Assembly (NCBI GenBank): GCA_003255025.1
Contig: QANY01002371.1
Coordinates: forward strand, 62,001 to 126,000
Length of the DNA: 64,000 nucleotides
Reading direction: 5' to 3'
Source of the DNA: Datisca glomerata
Taxonomy: Eukaryota > Streptophyta > Magnoliopsida > Cucurbitales > Datiscaceae
The notes beneath the pieces are model-generated. The model saw nothing but the letters and a program-made list of their open reading frames with translations, ran no database searches and was not told the origin of the DNA. Both the position numbers and the translations under genes were made by a program. Below, in pieces: positions 13,301 to 24,060 of this stretch. Within the stretch, counting starts at the first letter, position 1. The number at the start of each line of letters is the position of its first letter.

Positions 13301-14328
13301 GGATTCAAGATAAATGAGTGTGATAAATGTGTCTACATTAAAGGTACTAATGATCAGTTTGTCATAGTATACTTGTATGTAGATGACATGCTTATAGTAG
13401 GATCAAACAAAGATATAATATCATCTACCAAGAGGATGTTGAATTCTAAATTTGACATGAAAGATTTAGGTCAAGTAGATGTCATTCTTGGAATTCAAGT
13501 AAGGAGAACTGAAAATGAATATATTCTTACCCAGTCTCACTATGTAGAAAAGATTTTGAAAATGTTTGGGCAATATGAAAGAAAACATGCTGTAACTCCT
13601 TTCGACCCAAATTGTAAGTTAAAGAAGAATAATGGAGTTGGAGTATCTCAATTAGAATACTCACAAATAATTGGAAGTTTAATATATATATCATGAATTG
13701 CACCAGGCCTGATATAGCCTATTCAATTGGAAGACTGGCAAGATATACGAGTAATCCTGGACGTGATCACTGGAGTGCATTGGTGAGAGTACTAAGGTAC
13801 TTAAAATTCACAATGAACTACGAACTGCATTACTCAACCTATCCACCGGTGATAGAAGGATTTAGTGATGCTAACTGGATATCAGACAGTTTAGAGACTG
13901 AATATACTAGTGGATATGTGTTTACCCTAGGTGGTGGAGCTATCTCGTGGAGGTTTACCAAGCAGACCTGTATAGCTCGTTCAACTATGGAATCAGAATT
14001 CATAGCATTGGACAAGGCTTGTGAAGAAGCAGAATGGCTCAGGAATTTTCTGGAAGATATTCCGGTGTGGCCCAAACCAGTGTCAGCTATATGTGTCAAC
14101 TGTGACAATATGGCTACAACATTTAGAGCGAAAAATAATGTGTAAAATGGTAAGTATAGACATATTAGACGAAGATATAATACCATTAAGCAGTTGTTGT
14201 ACAATAAGGTGATTTACTTAGACTTTATAATGTCAAAGGAGAATCCTGCTGATCCTCTAACAAAAGGATTGTCAAGGAAACTAATAAAACAAACATTGAG
14301 GGGAATGGGGCTAAAGCCTATTCAATGA
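10397..14328 (+). pseudogene. Copia gag-pol polyprotein, multiply interrupted
   Basis: Frames along the plus strand give, in order: gag (from ATG 10397); a zinc knuckle at about 11140-11185 (CWVCGKAGHRANDY, with the last cysteine replaced by tyrosine); protease (WWVDTSATKHVCSD, about 11320); gag-pre-integrase (IWHARLAHVNFRSL, about 11730); integrase (FIDDFSKYRYVYLL at about 11970 and NGVAERKNRTLKDM at about 12205); the RT start (EAPFWKEAVDNEIDSIMQNN); and an intact RT catalytic YVDD at about 13377. RNase H and the C-terminal end follow (ENPADPLTKGLSRKL) to about 14328. Premature stops occur in gag, protease, integrase and RT, mostly where relatives have Q, W or R. The split frames cannot give a full polyprotein. 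The following 14329-14903 is non-coding and ends in the purine tract tgtgggggat. Confidence 0.93.
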
Positions 14329-14903
14329 ATCATTCAGGTGGTAACCTAATCTAGTTGACTGGAGATCCCAAGATCTAGGTTCAATAGGCAAACTGGCAGG
14401 GATGATTCAAATTGAAACGCTGAGAAACCTATGGTTTCTTCCTGTTCCTATGATATGAAGATAGTGTGTTGTCTGTCGACGTAAAAGGGTATACATAAGT
14501 ATTTAATGACATTGATGTTCTGCTTACTACAGGAGTAATGACAGAATACTCCTAATCGTTGTCACCTATATGAGAGTAGAAGTGGGGTCGCTTCTATGAG
14601 AGGTCTAAATGGCTTAACCTCTCTAAATCTCTTATGAAAGCTAGATATGTTCAGGACCAAAATGAACAAAATCATATGTACTCAGATGTATTAAGATGAG
14701 ATATGTGTGAAATTTGTTGTCTCGGTTTATCTCAGAGGAAGTTCAGTTCAAGAACATAGTTCACTGTTCTTCAGAATAAATCCGATGAATTCTCACTACG
14801 GAAGGTTCAAGTCCAAAAGACACCTCTCTTGATGCATATCTCATATGCTCTCTCTCTCTCATGTTGTTGTCTAGTTAGGACACATTTCATTCATGTGGGG
14901 GAT

Positions 14904-15794
14904 TGTTGGAGAGAAAAGAAGAAGAGAAGAAAAATCAAAGAAAGATTGAAAAATGAATGAAAGTGTGTGATGTGAAATAGAGTGGGAATTTGTCCCACAT
15001 TGGAAACTCAAGGATAGAATATTGGGTTTATAAACTCAATACTCATGCCTTGGGGAACCCCAAGGGGCACCCAATATTTTGTGGGGAAGAGAGAACCTAG
15101 ATGGCATATGGTCCTCCCTCCACACGCGCACGCCGCCATCCGCCCGGCCGGCTCGGTTCGGTTTCGGTACGGTACGGTCAAAAGACTTATTTTTGGATAA
15201 ATTCTCTTTGATTTATTTGGAGAGGAAGTAAATATCTCCAAACAGAATCTGTAATTATCTGCAGAAGATAATTAAAATATCTCCATTATCCCAAAATATC
15301 TCCATTATCCCACAATATCATCAAAAATCTGATTCTAGTTTATATTCAAGTTTGGCTTGCTCTCCAAGCTAAAAACATTAAATATAGAATAGGGCATCAT
15401 TAGCTTCGTTTTGAAGGTGAAATAGACGTACACAATAACACTTGACAAAGCATCCTGCATATTGAGAGAAATACAAAGGAGTTCTGTGAGGGTCAGAGTA
15501 ATCGATTGTTGTACTTTAGCTTAGATCCTTGTATCCTGCAGAGACGATTCGTCATAGTCTCCAAGCACCCTGTGGAGGATGATTATTGTCTTTAGGCCAT
15601 TTCTTTCGAGCAATCCTCGGTCTACATCGTATTTTCATTTTAATTTTGTTGTAATCGTTTTTCCGTTTTATTTGTTTATTAGACCAAATAAATTTTGTTG
15701 TAATCGTTTCTGTTGCAATTACGTTGTAATCGTTCCATATTTCCTTGTAATCGTTGGTTTATGAAAGCATCTTGTTCCATCTCTACTCACAACA
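14904..15794 (+). repeat. 3' LTR of the nested copia element
   Basis: This 891-bp LTR begins TGTTGGAGAG after the purine tract and ends CTCACAACA. It matches 9498-10380 closely, with scattered substitutions and a small extra GC-rich run near 15140-15175 (ggctcggttcggtttcgg). Confidence 0.95.
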
Positions 15795-16455
15795 ATATAT
15801 AGCATAGAGATGACTTCATGAGAATCAAACCACTTAGCAAATTCTTGAACCATAGCACTGTCATCAAAATTTCCAACAACATGTTCATAAGCAAATTGAC
15901 TAGCAGGAAAATTCTCGTGAGGGTCCAAAACTATAACTTTAATGGCCATTACCACACTGTTTGCTCTTTCATATCAGGTGAGTTTTGTCTATTTAGATTT
16001 TTCATAGAAGAAAAACTTCTCAATCAAACCTATCAAAACATTCACATTAACATACCCCTAGCTTTTGGCCTGCCTTTGCTGTAGAGCAAGCCAAGAAGTG
16101 ATAACAAATATCTTTAGGAAAAACATTTCTTGAGGACAGTAGTAAAATGGCATCTAAGACACAACATAATCCCATAAAATTTTGTTCATGAATGCATACA
16201 CCAAAAAAAATATACTTCAAGTATTGTTCCCCGTCATGTATTAACTGAGTTACAATGATTGTCTACTGTTAGGACCCCTCAATGAAGATCCCCAGAGTCC
16301 CAGACCACACTTTGTTTCAAATGATATTAAATTCTTTAAATCCTTTTCATTCTCTGGCATGTGGAGGTATAGAGCAGACGTAGTGCCAAAGTCTCCTTCG
16401 ATAAATTTTACAGAAACCCAAAATTCCAGAAATCAAAACCATAAAAAGATGAAAC

Positions 16456-16668
16456 CTATGAAGAAATTGCGTGGAGAATAGTGACAAATGTTATTCGTGG
16501 TCCTTGTCGGGGACAACCCACAGATCGCGCGACGGTGTTGAGAAGCCAGAGTTTGCGCAGGGATGTAGAGAACCCTAGGTTTAGATGCAAAAATATACAA
16601 GGAATAAAATGAAAGATTTTGCTATTAAGTGGGCGCCAATTTTTATCGTTCAGCAACACTTTTCTCAA
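16456..16668 (-). other. Possible first exon or transit-peptide remnant of the captured gene
   Basis: A 70-codon minus-strand frame lies upstream of captured exon A, in the position where a plastid transit peptide would be expected. It is rich in S, T, R and L with few acidic residues (for example FSTSLRKLWLLNTVARSV), which suits a transit peptide. I see no specific sequence match, so the link to the captured gene is only positional. The local base composition is richer in GC than the surrounding DNA. Confidence 0.3.
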
Positions 16669-17950
16669 ATTTTTATCCTGTCAATAAAATAAAGCATTAC
16701 GAAGGTGTGATTCAACACCGTCACTGAATTTGTTATCACGACGGTGTGTAAAGGCATTGTCGTAAATAATTTCCATCCAACCGTCATTTTATTTCAAAAT
16801 AATGCTACTTGATTTATCACGACAGCTTAATTGTGAACTGTCATTACTAATTTCGAGTCACCGTCGTGAAAAATCTGTTTTGTAATAGTGTGTCAGTGCC
16901 TGGGCACTAGCATCTTAGTGCCTGGGTGCTGGCATCTCAACACCCTAGCATTAGGCGCTGGCAAGGACAAGCAGTAAACCAACGTCACGGCGCTGGCGTG
17001 ATAACATTTTTAATATTTTTCACGTTTTTTCATCATTTTTCATCCTTATCAAACCCTAGTGTATAAATAGAACGTTTGAGGGTTTCTAGAGGAATTTTTT
17101 GGACGTGGAAGGCATAAATGAGAGCTTTTGGAGAGGAAACGCGGACGGATCCAACCTAGAGACGGATCTCAACTTTAATTTCATCCTCAAATCTAATTTT
17201 TATTCTCTTTTTCCTCTATGTTCATGAATATTATTAAGATATTTTCTTATTCTAGTATGTTCTAATTTTTTTATCTAGGGCTACGATGTAACCAAATAAT
17301 ATTGTTTATTAATTTTGATTTTCAATGTAATCGATGTTTATTCAATATTATTAAGTGTTATAATCAGTTTTTAATGCTTGTGATCATCTGACCGACTATT
17401 ACATGATTTATAGATTTAATTCTGAGACTGGGGAGTGATGACTAAAATTTCTCTTTGTTTATAACATCATTAGAATTTTATAAGTTAGAGATAATTATGG
17501 ATCTAGTGTAGCAATTGTAATTTTTTGTGCTTAATGAGTTTCAATATATTTAATCTTGACAGAGATGTGGGATTGATATTTTTATTCATTGTTATCTATG
17601 TTTGAGAAAGATTGATAATTACATTAGAGAAATTTGCTGTCAATAATTTGATAAATATTGATTAATTGAGATTTGAAATTTTGACCATGTTTAGTTTGAT
17701 GAAATCGAAAACTCTAGAGATTTTAACTATTCAAATTTGAATTATTTATCCTTATCAAGTTTTAATCTTTTTAGTTTAATATTTCATTCAAAAAATCCTA
17801 GCTTTTCGATATTCTCAATTAAAATTAGAATGTAGTTGATTTTAATATTTAACATTAACCAATCATGTGGACGATATTTTATTTTTAAAGAAATTTATTA
17901 CTTAATGACAATAGTGTACACTTGCACTATAGAAAGATCGTAACAAGAGT

Positions 17951-18880
17951 TGAAGCCGGTGACCTCACAGAACCCGTCGTGACACTGTCCGTAAGTATAT
18001 GCACGTTAAACTTTTGCAATTGACTTCTTTTGTACAGAATCTGCAGTTTTATAGCATGTCGACCTAAAAAAGCATTTAATTACTTCATTTTCCAAAATCA
18101 TTTAGTACAAATCTTCAATTTAAAGATTTTTTGGATGAGTGATTTTTTAGTTAAAATAGACAGTTGTATACTGCGTAGAACTGAAACTTAATACAAGTAA
18201 AACGTAATATAAGTTTTAGTACCTCAGATATTCAATATAAGATGGTAGATAAGAATACATAAAATAAATGGTATGTGTAAAGATGTTAAATTTAATAGAA
18301 ATGCGTAACAAGAGCTTATTGGAAATGCCTTGAAGTTTGAGTATTTAGTTAAAAGTATTGCAAAGATGTGTCTTGCCAAACAACCGACGTTCACAAGTGT
18401 TTCATATTTAACCTTTTTTCCCCTTATTGTTTCATCATTTATGACGTGTTAAAGTTTCTTTTTTGGTAAAAGTGTTAAAATTCATGAACTAACATAACCC
18501 ATTTTTTTTTCTTTTGCTAATATAACATTTTTTCTTTTTCCATAGAGATTCTATTCCCAACATGAGCAGACCAAATACAACCACAAAAAAGGAAAAAAAA
18601 CAACCATCATCCATACCATCTTTGAAACCACTTGAAGGCAAAATGGGACCTAAATATGTCATAATGGTCCCCATTTGGCATTTGCAATGCCCAATTGAGT
18701 AAAGTCTTTGGATTGATATGGTGTATATGAAGATTTGTCATGTTTGGACGGTGCCTTTTTCAAGCCTGGCCTTTGGGTGGCATTGCGGCCATTTCTTACT
18801 ACTTTTGAAACTTTTTTGGTGATGCTTGTGGCAAATTGTCTCATCAATCTTCATTATTCATTATTCACCCATTCTTTAGC
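17951..18880. other. Intergenic DNA between the Athila-like element and MIR169
   Basis: No coding sequence is supported. The last 300 bases (18640-18880) are less AT-rich than their surroundings and lie directly upstream of the MIR169 TATA box, so they probably contain its promoter. I could not assign individual elements. Confidence 0.5.
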
Positions 18881-18893
18881 TCTCTCCTTCCTC

Positions 18894-18900
18894 TATAAAT
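18894..18900 (+). promoter_or_regulatory. TATA box of the MIR169 gene
   Basis: The motif tataaat in a ctctcc-ttcctc-tataaat context is a typical plant RNA polymerase II core promoter. Transcription would be expected to start about 30 bases downstream, near 18925, leaving a leader of about 165 bases before the hairpin. Confidence 0.65.
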
Positions 18901-19088
18901 TCCACACGATATCCTAGCAAACTTGAATAAATTTGTTAGTTCTTCATTGAGCACATATTGTTTTTCCGTCATGTCAAAGACCATTATATTAATACATACA
19001 TATATTTCTTTTAAGAAAATATGTGATACTATATGTATGGGTGCAGAGAACGAGTTCAAGTCACTCGTTGAGGCAGTAGGGGTGGTTA

Positions 19089-19262
19089 AAGGCCTTGCAA
19101 AAGAGGTAGGGAAGTGGAGTGCAGCCAAGGATGATTTGCCGGCCGACAGTAAGTGAATGAAAGTGTGTCGTTTGAGATTAATTCCTCATTTTCATGGCAT
19201 GTGTTCAAACGGCAAGTCGTCCTTGGCTACATTGGCTTCTCTTTCTCTCATTGCAAGGCCTA
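19089..19262 (+). ncRNA. MIR169: pre-miR169 hairpin
   Basis: A long foldback has a miR169-type sequence on its 5' arm (19122-19142, starting CAGCCAAGGATGA) and the near-complementary strand on its 3' arm (19211-19230, GGCAAGTCGTCCTTGGCTAC), with G:U pairs in place of two A:U pairs. The stem is extended by a perfect 10-bp pairing of GGCCTTGCAA (19091-19100) with TTGCAAGGCC (19251-19260), and by purine/pyrimidine pairing of aagaggtagggaag with cttctctttctct. The loop is about 68 bases. In plants miR169 directs cleavage of NF-YA transcription-factor mRNAs and takes part in drought, nitrogen and flowering responses. A TATA box lies about 190 bases upstream. The family call is firm; the exact family-member number is not. 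Confidence 0.93.
19122..19142 (+). ncRNA. mature miR169 (5' arm)
   Basis: This is the 21-nt guide, beginning CAGCCAAGGATGA and ending TTTGCCGG. It differs from the commonest miR169 form by T for C in the middle (GATGATTTG rather than GATGACTTG). That change would turn one G:C pair with an NF-YA target into G:U. The 5' base is C, as in several miR169 members. Confidence 0.88.
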
Positions 19263-19264
19263 GC

Positions 19265-22200
19265 ACCTAACTTTTATCATGAACCTCCTGGGAAATATGT
19301 TTCTCCAAACCTCGGATCAAATGCGACAATCGGATAATACACGAAATTTTCAATAATCTGAGAGATCAACACGTATATAATCTATCATTTCCGCTAAGTT
19401 TACACAAACTTATAATGAATAAATCAATCAGGTATTTCTCGCATGTATTTTTCAAAATGTACATAGCATTGAGCCTACATTAGTTGTAGAAAATGAGATA
19501 GATCTATTATTACTTTACTTATAAGACACCTGATATGAGGATGTTAGGTCAGTTAATCCACACATCACACATGAGCGTAGATACATTTTATTTTTATTTT
19601 GTTATTTTCATGATATTAATTATTAATGGTGAATCTATTATAGGTTTTTGCATGTCCAACACAATTTAGAATATGCAAAAATTCTCCTAATTATTATGAC
19701 CTATATATGTGTGTATATATGTATGCGAAGGGCTTCATTCCATGATAATGGGAGGTGCTCGTGACCAATATTAATGAGAATATATTGATGAATTATAGAT
19801 TTGAAGTGGCAGATATAAAATATGGTACAGTATATATGCTGAACATAAGTCATCAAGAAAAGAATAAAGGGTTCATTTGGTAAATAGACAACAAAGCAAA
19901 TGGTGATAATGGTGTTGGATGAAGCAGAAAAACATAATGTTTGTCATAGTTACAGACAGATTAAAGGTGATGAGAATGGCTGTCTGCTACCACCACTTGA
20001 TGGAGAATAAACTAAATAGTAGCATCGGGCCTATTTTTTCTTCTTTTGCCTGGTCTTAATCACTGCAAAGTTGCAACTTTTCCCCCTTTTGTTTCAATCT
20101 TTTCCCTACATTATTAACTTTTACCACCTTTTCAGCTAATCACTACGATAATTTTTTGGGTATGTAAATTACGACAACTAGTCTCATAAAGTTGGACATG
20201 GAACAAGTCAATACTCTAATAACAATCTCATATTATTTTGATATGATAAACTTATTTTTTCTGTGATTGAGATTACTCTCGTGGTAAAATACGTGATAAA
20301 CTTATTTTCTAGCATTGTCTTACGTTTGTTCGAAGTATTCTCATTAGTAAACTTATTTAGTCTGATTAAATAATAATCTCACATAATTTTCTCTAAAAAA
20401 TCTACTTTACCAAATAATTTTTGTAATCTACTTACCCAACTTAGAACACATCTACCCATTTTTCAACATAACTTTTATTTTCTCAAATCCCCATAAAAAT
20501 ATCAATATTTGTTTGCATTTCTCCTACTTTATTTTGATAATTTATTTTCTTTAAGACCAAAGCATCACAAAAGTGACATAAAAAATCTCGATCTTGGAAT
20601 CTCGCTAGATTACGTTCCAGTCCTGGTGGAACCAAACCCGTTCTGTTACTGAATTTTGAGATTTTTTTGTCCCTTCTGACCCTGTCCAGAAAGGCTCGTC
20701 TAGCAAACCTATCTTGGAGTCGTCCTGTGAGATTAAGATATGCATTTTAATTGGAATGAATGATATAAAAGATTAAGTTTAAAAATTTTAAGGATAGATA
20801 AACTCTTCATATATGCATATTATTAAATTTAAAGGATTAAAATGCATGTTAGGAATATCAAATATTTTTTTTAAATTAAAAGTTATTTCCTTCCTTGAAA
20901 TAAATATTATTCATAAACTATCAATGTTTAAAAAATATTAAGGTTATAAAAAAGGTGATTATAGTGTGATAGTTTATCACGTCTTGTTTTTTGTCTAGAG
21001 GACTATGCCCGTGGGACAGAGCCGTGATGGGAATTTTCCATCAATCATTTAATTAATTTATTAGTGTGTAGAATAAAATATATACGACATTTCATTATAT
21101 TAGAATCATGAATAATCATTACAAAAATTGAAAATATGACAAAAAAAGTATTTAAAATAATCAACAATTTAATTCCTCTTACTTACACGTCTACACACTC
21201 TATAAAATATATATTTATTCTCAACTCCCTATAAAAAGTTTAGCTCCATTGAATTTGTTAGGTGCATGTATCATAGTTGTCAAGTCCATTTTGGGGGTTA
21301 TTTTATTTTTCAAAAAAGTTAAACATTTTGGATATTTCACTGTTCTACAATTCCATTTCAGAAAAAATATTTTCGACATATAAAATAATATTATAATTTT
21401 TTTATTAATAATATAAGTAAGAAAAATTGTATCCCTATTTGGTGTTGTTCCTGTGCCAGAATTAGAATATTTTGCTCATTCCAGTCGGAGCGGAATGAAA
21501 TTGATAACCATGATATACATATGTACTGAAGAAAAGTATATGTAACGAAGAAACTATTATGTATTATCAAATTTTTTATTGTATTAATAAGAATGGCGGT
21601 TATTTATATCAGATTTATTTTTTATATATAAAAGACGAAAATGTATATGTTAAAAATTAATTTTGTGATATCGGAGAAAATTTAATCAAAACACGACACG
21701 AATTATTAAGATTTTTCACAAGTTGCCAGCAGAGAATCTCTCTACAATTTTACTATGAAAATTTTGAACAATTTATCATTGAATTTATTTGTGTGGTGTA
21801 AGTTAAAAATTTATTTTACTTTTTGGTGTAGTAAGAGAAAAATAGTTGATTTGATTTTATTGGTGAAATTAATAAATAGTAAATTTAATAGTACATAAAA
21901 TAACATATATAAGATATTTGTGTATTAGAATCTATAAACAATCATTCATAACAAATTAAAACTTCATAAAAAATAAACTATAAATAATCAATATTTTTAT
22001 GACTTCATATAATTCATATAACTGTTCTAATAACTTTATCAAAGTTTTCTAATAGCTTTACCAAAGTTTACTATATACCAAATAATGTAATCATATTTTT
22101 CCAATAACTTTTTTAGTTAATCATGTGTTATCAAATACGGTAATCTTAAAATCTTGTCTTTTAACTTTATCATTTAAACTTATTCAACAACTTAATTTTC

Positions 22201-24060
22201 TCAGCATTCTTACTTAACTCATACCAAATGGCCACTAAGTGTGTTGGATCTTTAGTTTAATATTGAGTTTATATATGAATAATTATAGGTTACAAACTGT
22301 CAAATAAAAATAAATTCAATTAAAAGTTATTTACTAAGTTTTGAGTAATTTGGGTTTTAATGTATCTGATAGGATTTGGTCATTTGATGTGTAGAGATTT
22401 TAATATAATTTTTATTAGTATGATGGACTAAAATAGAAGTACTATAAGATAACAGGGATGTTGTCTATATATAGTGGTTATGGTTTACAGATCACACGAT
22501 AAAAAGAAAAATATATTCTTTATATTCTCTCTAATATCATATTGTTAGAGAGAATAGAGAGAGACATATGAACTCTCTCACGGACAATGGTATAGATCTG
22601 AAAGGTCAATTGTTAAGCTCTACATAGTTATTGATTGAAATTGATTCAGGTACGCTTTCGCTTAATTAGATATTGCCTCCTAGTGATCCAACATGTATGT
22701 TTTTTAGATTTTATGAAACGCTTTTCATCAATAAGGATTTTTCTCTAACACAGCGTATATGTCAACTGCATTTTACTATCCTGCTATATCTAAAAGTATG
22801 CATTCTTGAAAAATATATGCTAGATAAAACTGCCCAATCTAATTTTAAATATACAACATCAGTCCTTCCTTCACTACATTAATGAGAATAAATTGTAAAA
22901 CAAAATAAATATATTTATATATTTATTTTGCAACCTCAATACATAAAGGCTGCTTTATTTTTGAAAACAAATGAATTCTGCTATTTGGACATTGTAACCT
23001 TCACAATTAAATGTTGGTAAAAGAAGGTAAAAAAATGCATACTCCATTAAATTCTAATTAGTAATTTATTTACCAAATTAAAAACTAAGTCACAATTAGC
23101 ATTTTGTATACATGCTAGAATATGAAGAGACGTGAATTATTCTAAAATTATTATTTTGAATACGTAAATTTTAATATCGATTATCCTTTTATATATCTGA
23201 AAAATTAACATTTTATTTAATTTATTTTTTACTAAATTCAATTTGTGTGGAGGAACGATACTCAAGTTTTTGTTTATAATTTTAGAAATATAAATTTAAT
23301 TTTGGCTTCATTTACTCGAAATTATTCATGTTCTAACTTCAAATCTAAGAGGGCGTTTATTGTGGATTTTTTTATAAACTTTGAGCAATTAAACAATTAT
23401 TATTGGATTTATAACGTATATAACACTTATGGAAACTAAATAGACAAATCTTGGTGGCCTTAAAATTTGACTGGCGATGTTTTAGTTTGTATATTGTTAT
23501 TTATATTTTTTTTTAGAATAGGGTAAGGTGGAAGCTAAGCCAAAAACAAGATATATGTGCATATATTTATATATATTGAATGATATTAAATTACAGATAT
23601 AGAAATGATATATAGAAGTAGGGTGAGAAAAAGTCGATATAATATTTGCGTTGGTATTTCCAAGGAAACTAAATATTTTTTTTTGTATTTCTCATTCGAA
23701 GGCTCGGTCTCACATTCTGACTTCAATGATGGGAACAACCCTTCACTACTATCAATCAAATGAGCTCAAATTCAACTACGGCATATAGCTCTTAACTCCT
23801 GACTGACTCTCGTAATCCTTTCAATGAGAGTGTATATCTTTATATCGACGGCTGAGTTTTGTCCTTTAAGCTGTGGCCCTTTTGTGATTCCTTTGTCAGA
23901 GAAGAATGAGAGAAAATCTGAAGAAGAAAAAAGCAATAGTGGTACAACTTTTTCCTTTGCCCTTACTACAACTTTCCTACTTAGTTCCTTTTCCGTCTTC
24001 AATTTGAGCATTCTGGTGAGATTGATCCTCAGGTTAAGGTAGCATTCAAGGAATGAATCA
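19265..24060. other. AT-rich intergenic DNA
   Basis: I see no gene with supporting homology on either strand. The frames at 22673-22882, 23245-23439 and 23772-24042 have no recognisable domain. The stretch 22239-22690 has an LTR-like look (tgttggatct start, a tatatata motif near 22466, ctctctaat near 22526), but I found no second copy or target duplication, so it is not called. Perfect runs of A and T and a few small duplications are the only other structure. Confidence 0.5.

Larger units (their letters stand above)
9498..15794 (+). mobile_element. Ty1/copia retrotransposon nested in the CACTA element
   Basis: This is a complete 6.3-kb element with LTRs of 883 and 891 bp, bounded by TGTTGG...CAACA/TAACA and flanked by the duplication ATATA (9493-9497 and 15795-15799). 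The LTRs differ at only a few per cent by eye, so it is clearly younger than the Athila-like host. The order gag, protease, integrase, RT, RNase H is the copia order. Coding is broken by many stops. It sits in an intron of the captured purine gene. Confidence 0.95.
8457..15960 (-). pseudogene. Captured fragment of phosphoribosylaminoimidazole carboxylase (PurK-type part)
   Basis: Four minus-strand exon pieces line up in order with the N-terminal and ATP-grasp part of plant AIR carboxylase, the enzyme that carboxylates aminoimidazole ribotide in plastid purine synthesis. Exon A, 15960-15831: MAIKVIVLDPHENFPAS and VVGNFDDSAMVQEFAK, ending at a GT donor. Exon B, 9406-9295: after CAG, YGVLIIEIEHVDAAALE and RKASNIRIIQ, then GT. 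Exon C, 8758-8696: DKYLQKVHFSQHAIPLPEF, with AG and GT at the borders. Exon D, about 8595-8457: FEAAKRVGVQFGYPLMIKSK and YDGRGNTVAKSE, then GT. The rest of the ATP-grasp domain and the PurE domain are missing. Introns are kept, so the capture was at DNA level. The copia element at 9498-15794 lies in the intron between exons A and B. Joining A to B would give a stop (TGA where relatives have an arginine), and the acceptor of exon D appears lost, so it cannot make a working enzyme. Confidence 0.85.
7156..16890. mobile_element. Non-autonomous CACTA-type DNA transposon carrying a captured host gene
   Basis: The left end begins CACTACTACAATTTTT and the right end finishes ...TTTTGTAATAGTG, giving terminal inverted repeats of the CACTA form. 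The flanking 3-bp duplication is TGC on the left (7153-7155) and TGT on the right (16891-16893), one base different. Both ends carry the subterminal repeats expected of this superfamily: many copies of acgacggt/accgtcgt in both orientations (7180-7530 and 16700-16870). Without the nested copia element it is about 3.4 kb. No transposase is visible. Most recognisable content is a minus-strand, intron-containing fragment of a host purine-synthesis gene. The superfamily call is strong; the capture event is inferred from gene fragments lying between the ends. Confidence 0.85.
1929..17945 (+). mobile_element. Athila-like Ty3/gypsy retrotransposon, internally deleted and nested
   Basis: The element runs from TGATAAGTGTG at the left LTR to ...TAACA at the right LTR and is flanked by the 5-bp duplication AGAGT (1924-1928 and 17946-17950). 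Its two LTRs align well by eye with many substitutions, so the insertion is old. A primer-binding site of the gacgctgttgccgggg type follows the left LTR, and a purine tract (aagtttggaggta) precedes the right one. The internal part is only about 3.8 kb because reverse transcriptase, RNase H and integrase are missing. A CACTA-type element later landed in the right LTR, and a copia element landed in that. The assignment to the Athila branch rests on gag and protease similarity, the primer site and the long LTRs. Confidence 0.9.
6923..17945 (+). repeat. 3' LTR of the Athila-like element, split by the CACTA insertion
   Basis: The LTR begins TGATAAGTGTG at 6923, breaks off at 7155 after gcaagcagttgc, resumes at 16891-16894 with cagtgcctggg and ends TAACA at 17945. 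The two pieces total about 1.28 kb against 1.23 kb for the 5' LTR. The intervening 9.7 kb belongs to the nested CACTA and copia elements. Confidence 0.88.

Noticed and set aside
16456..16668. Independent small protein gene
   Set aside because: Its position inside the CACTA element upstream of captured exon A makes a captured first exon or chance frame more likely.
18865..19128. Minus-strand frame beginning MAALHFPTSF, resembling a transit peptide
   Set aside because: It is the complement of the pre-miR169 5' arm and leader.
18923..19156. Open frame of 77 codons on the plus strand that looks like a small peptide gene
   Set aside because: It overlaps the MIR169 hairpin and its codons are explained by the microRNA and stem sequence; the miR169/star pairing is decisive.
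22239..22690. Solo copia LTR
   Set aside because: TG start and promoter-like words are present, but no CA end with a duplication and no second copy were found.
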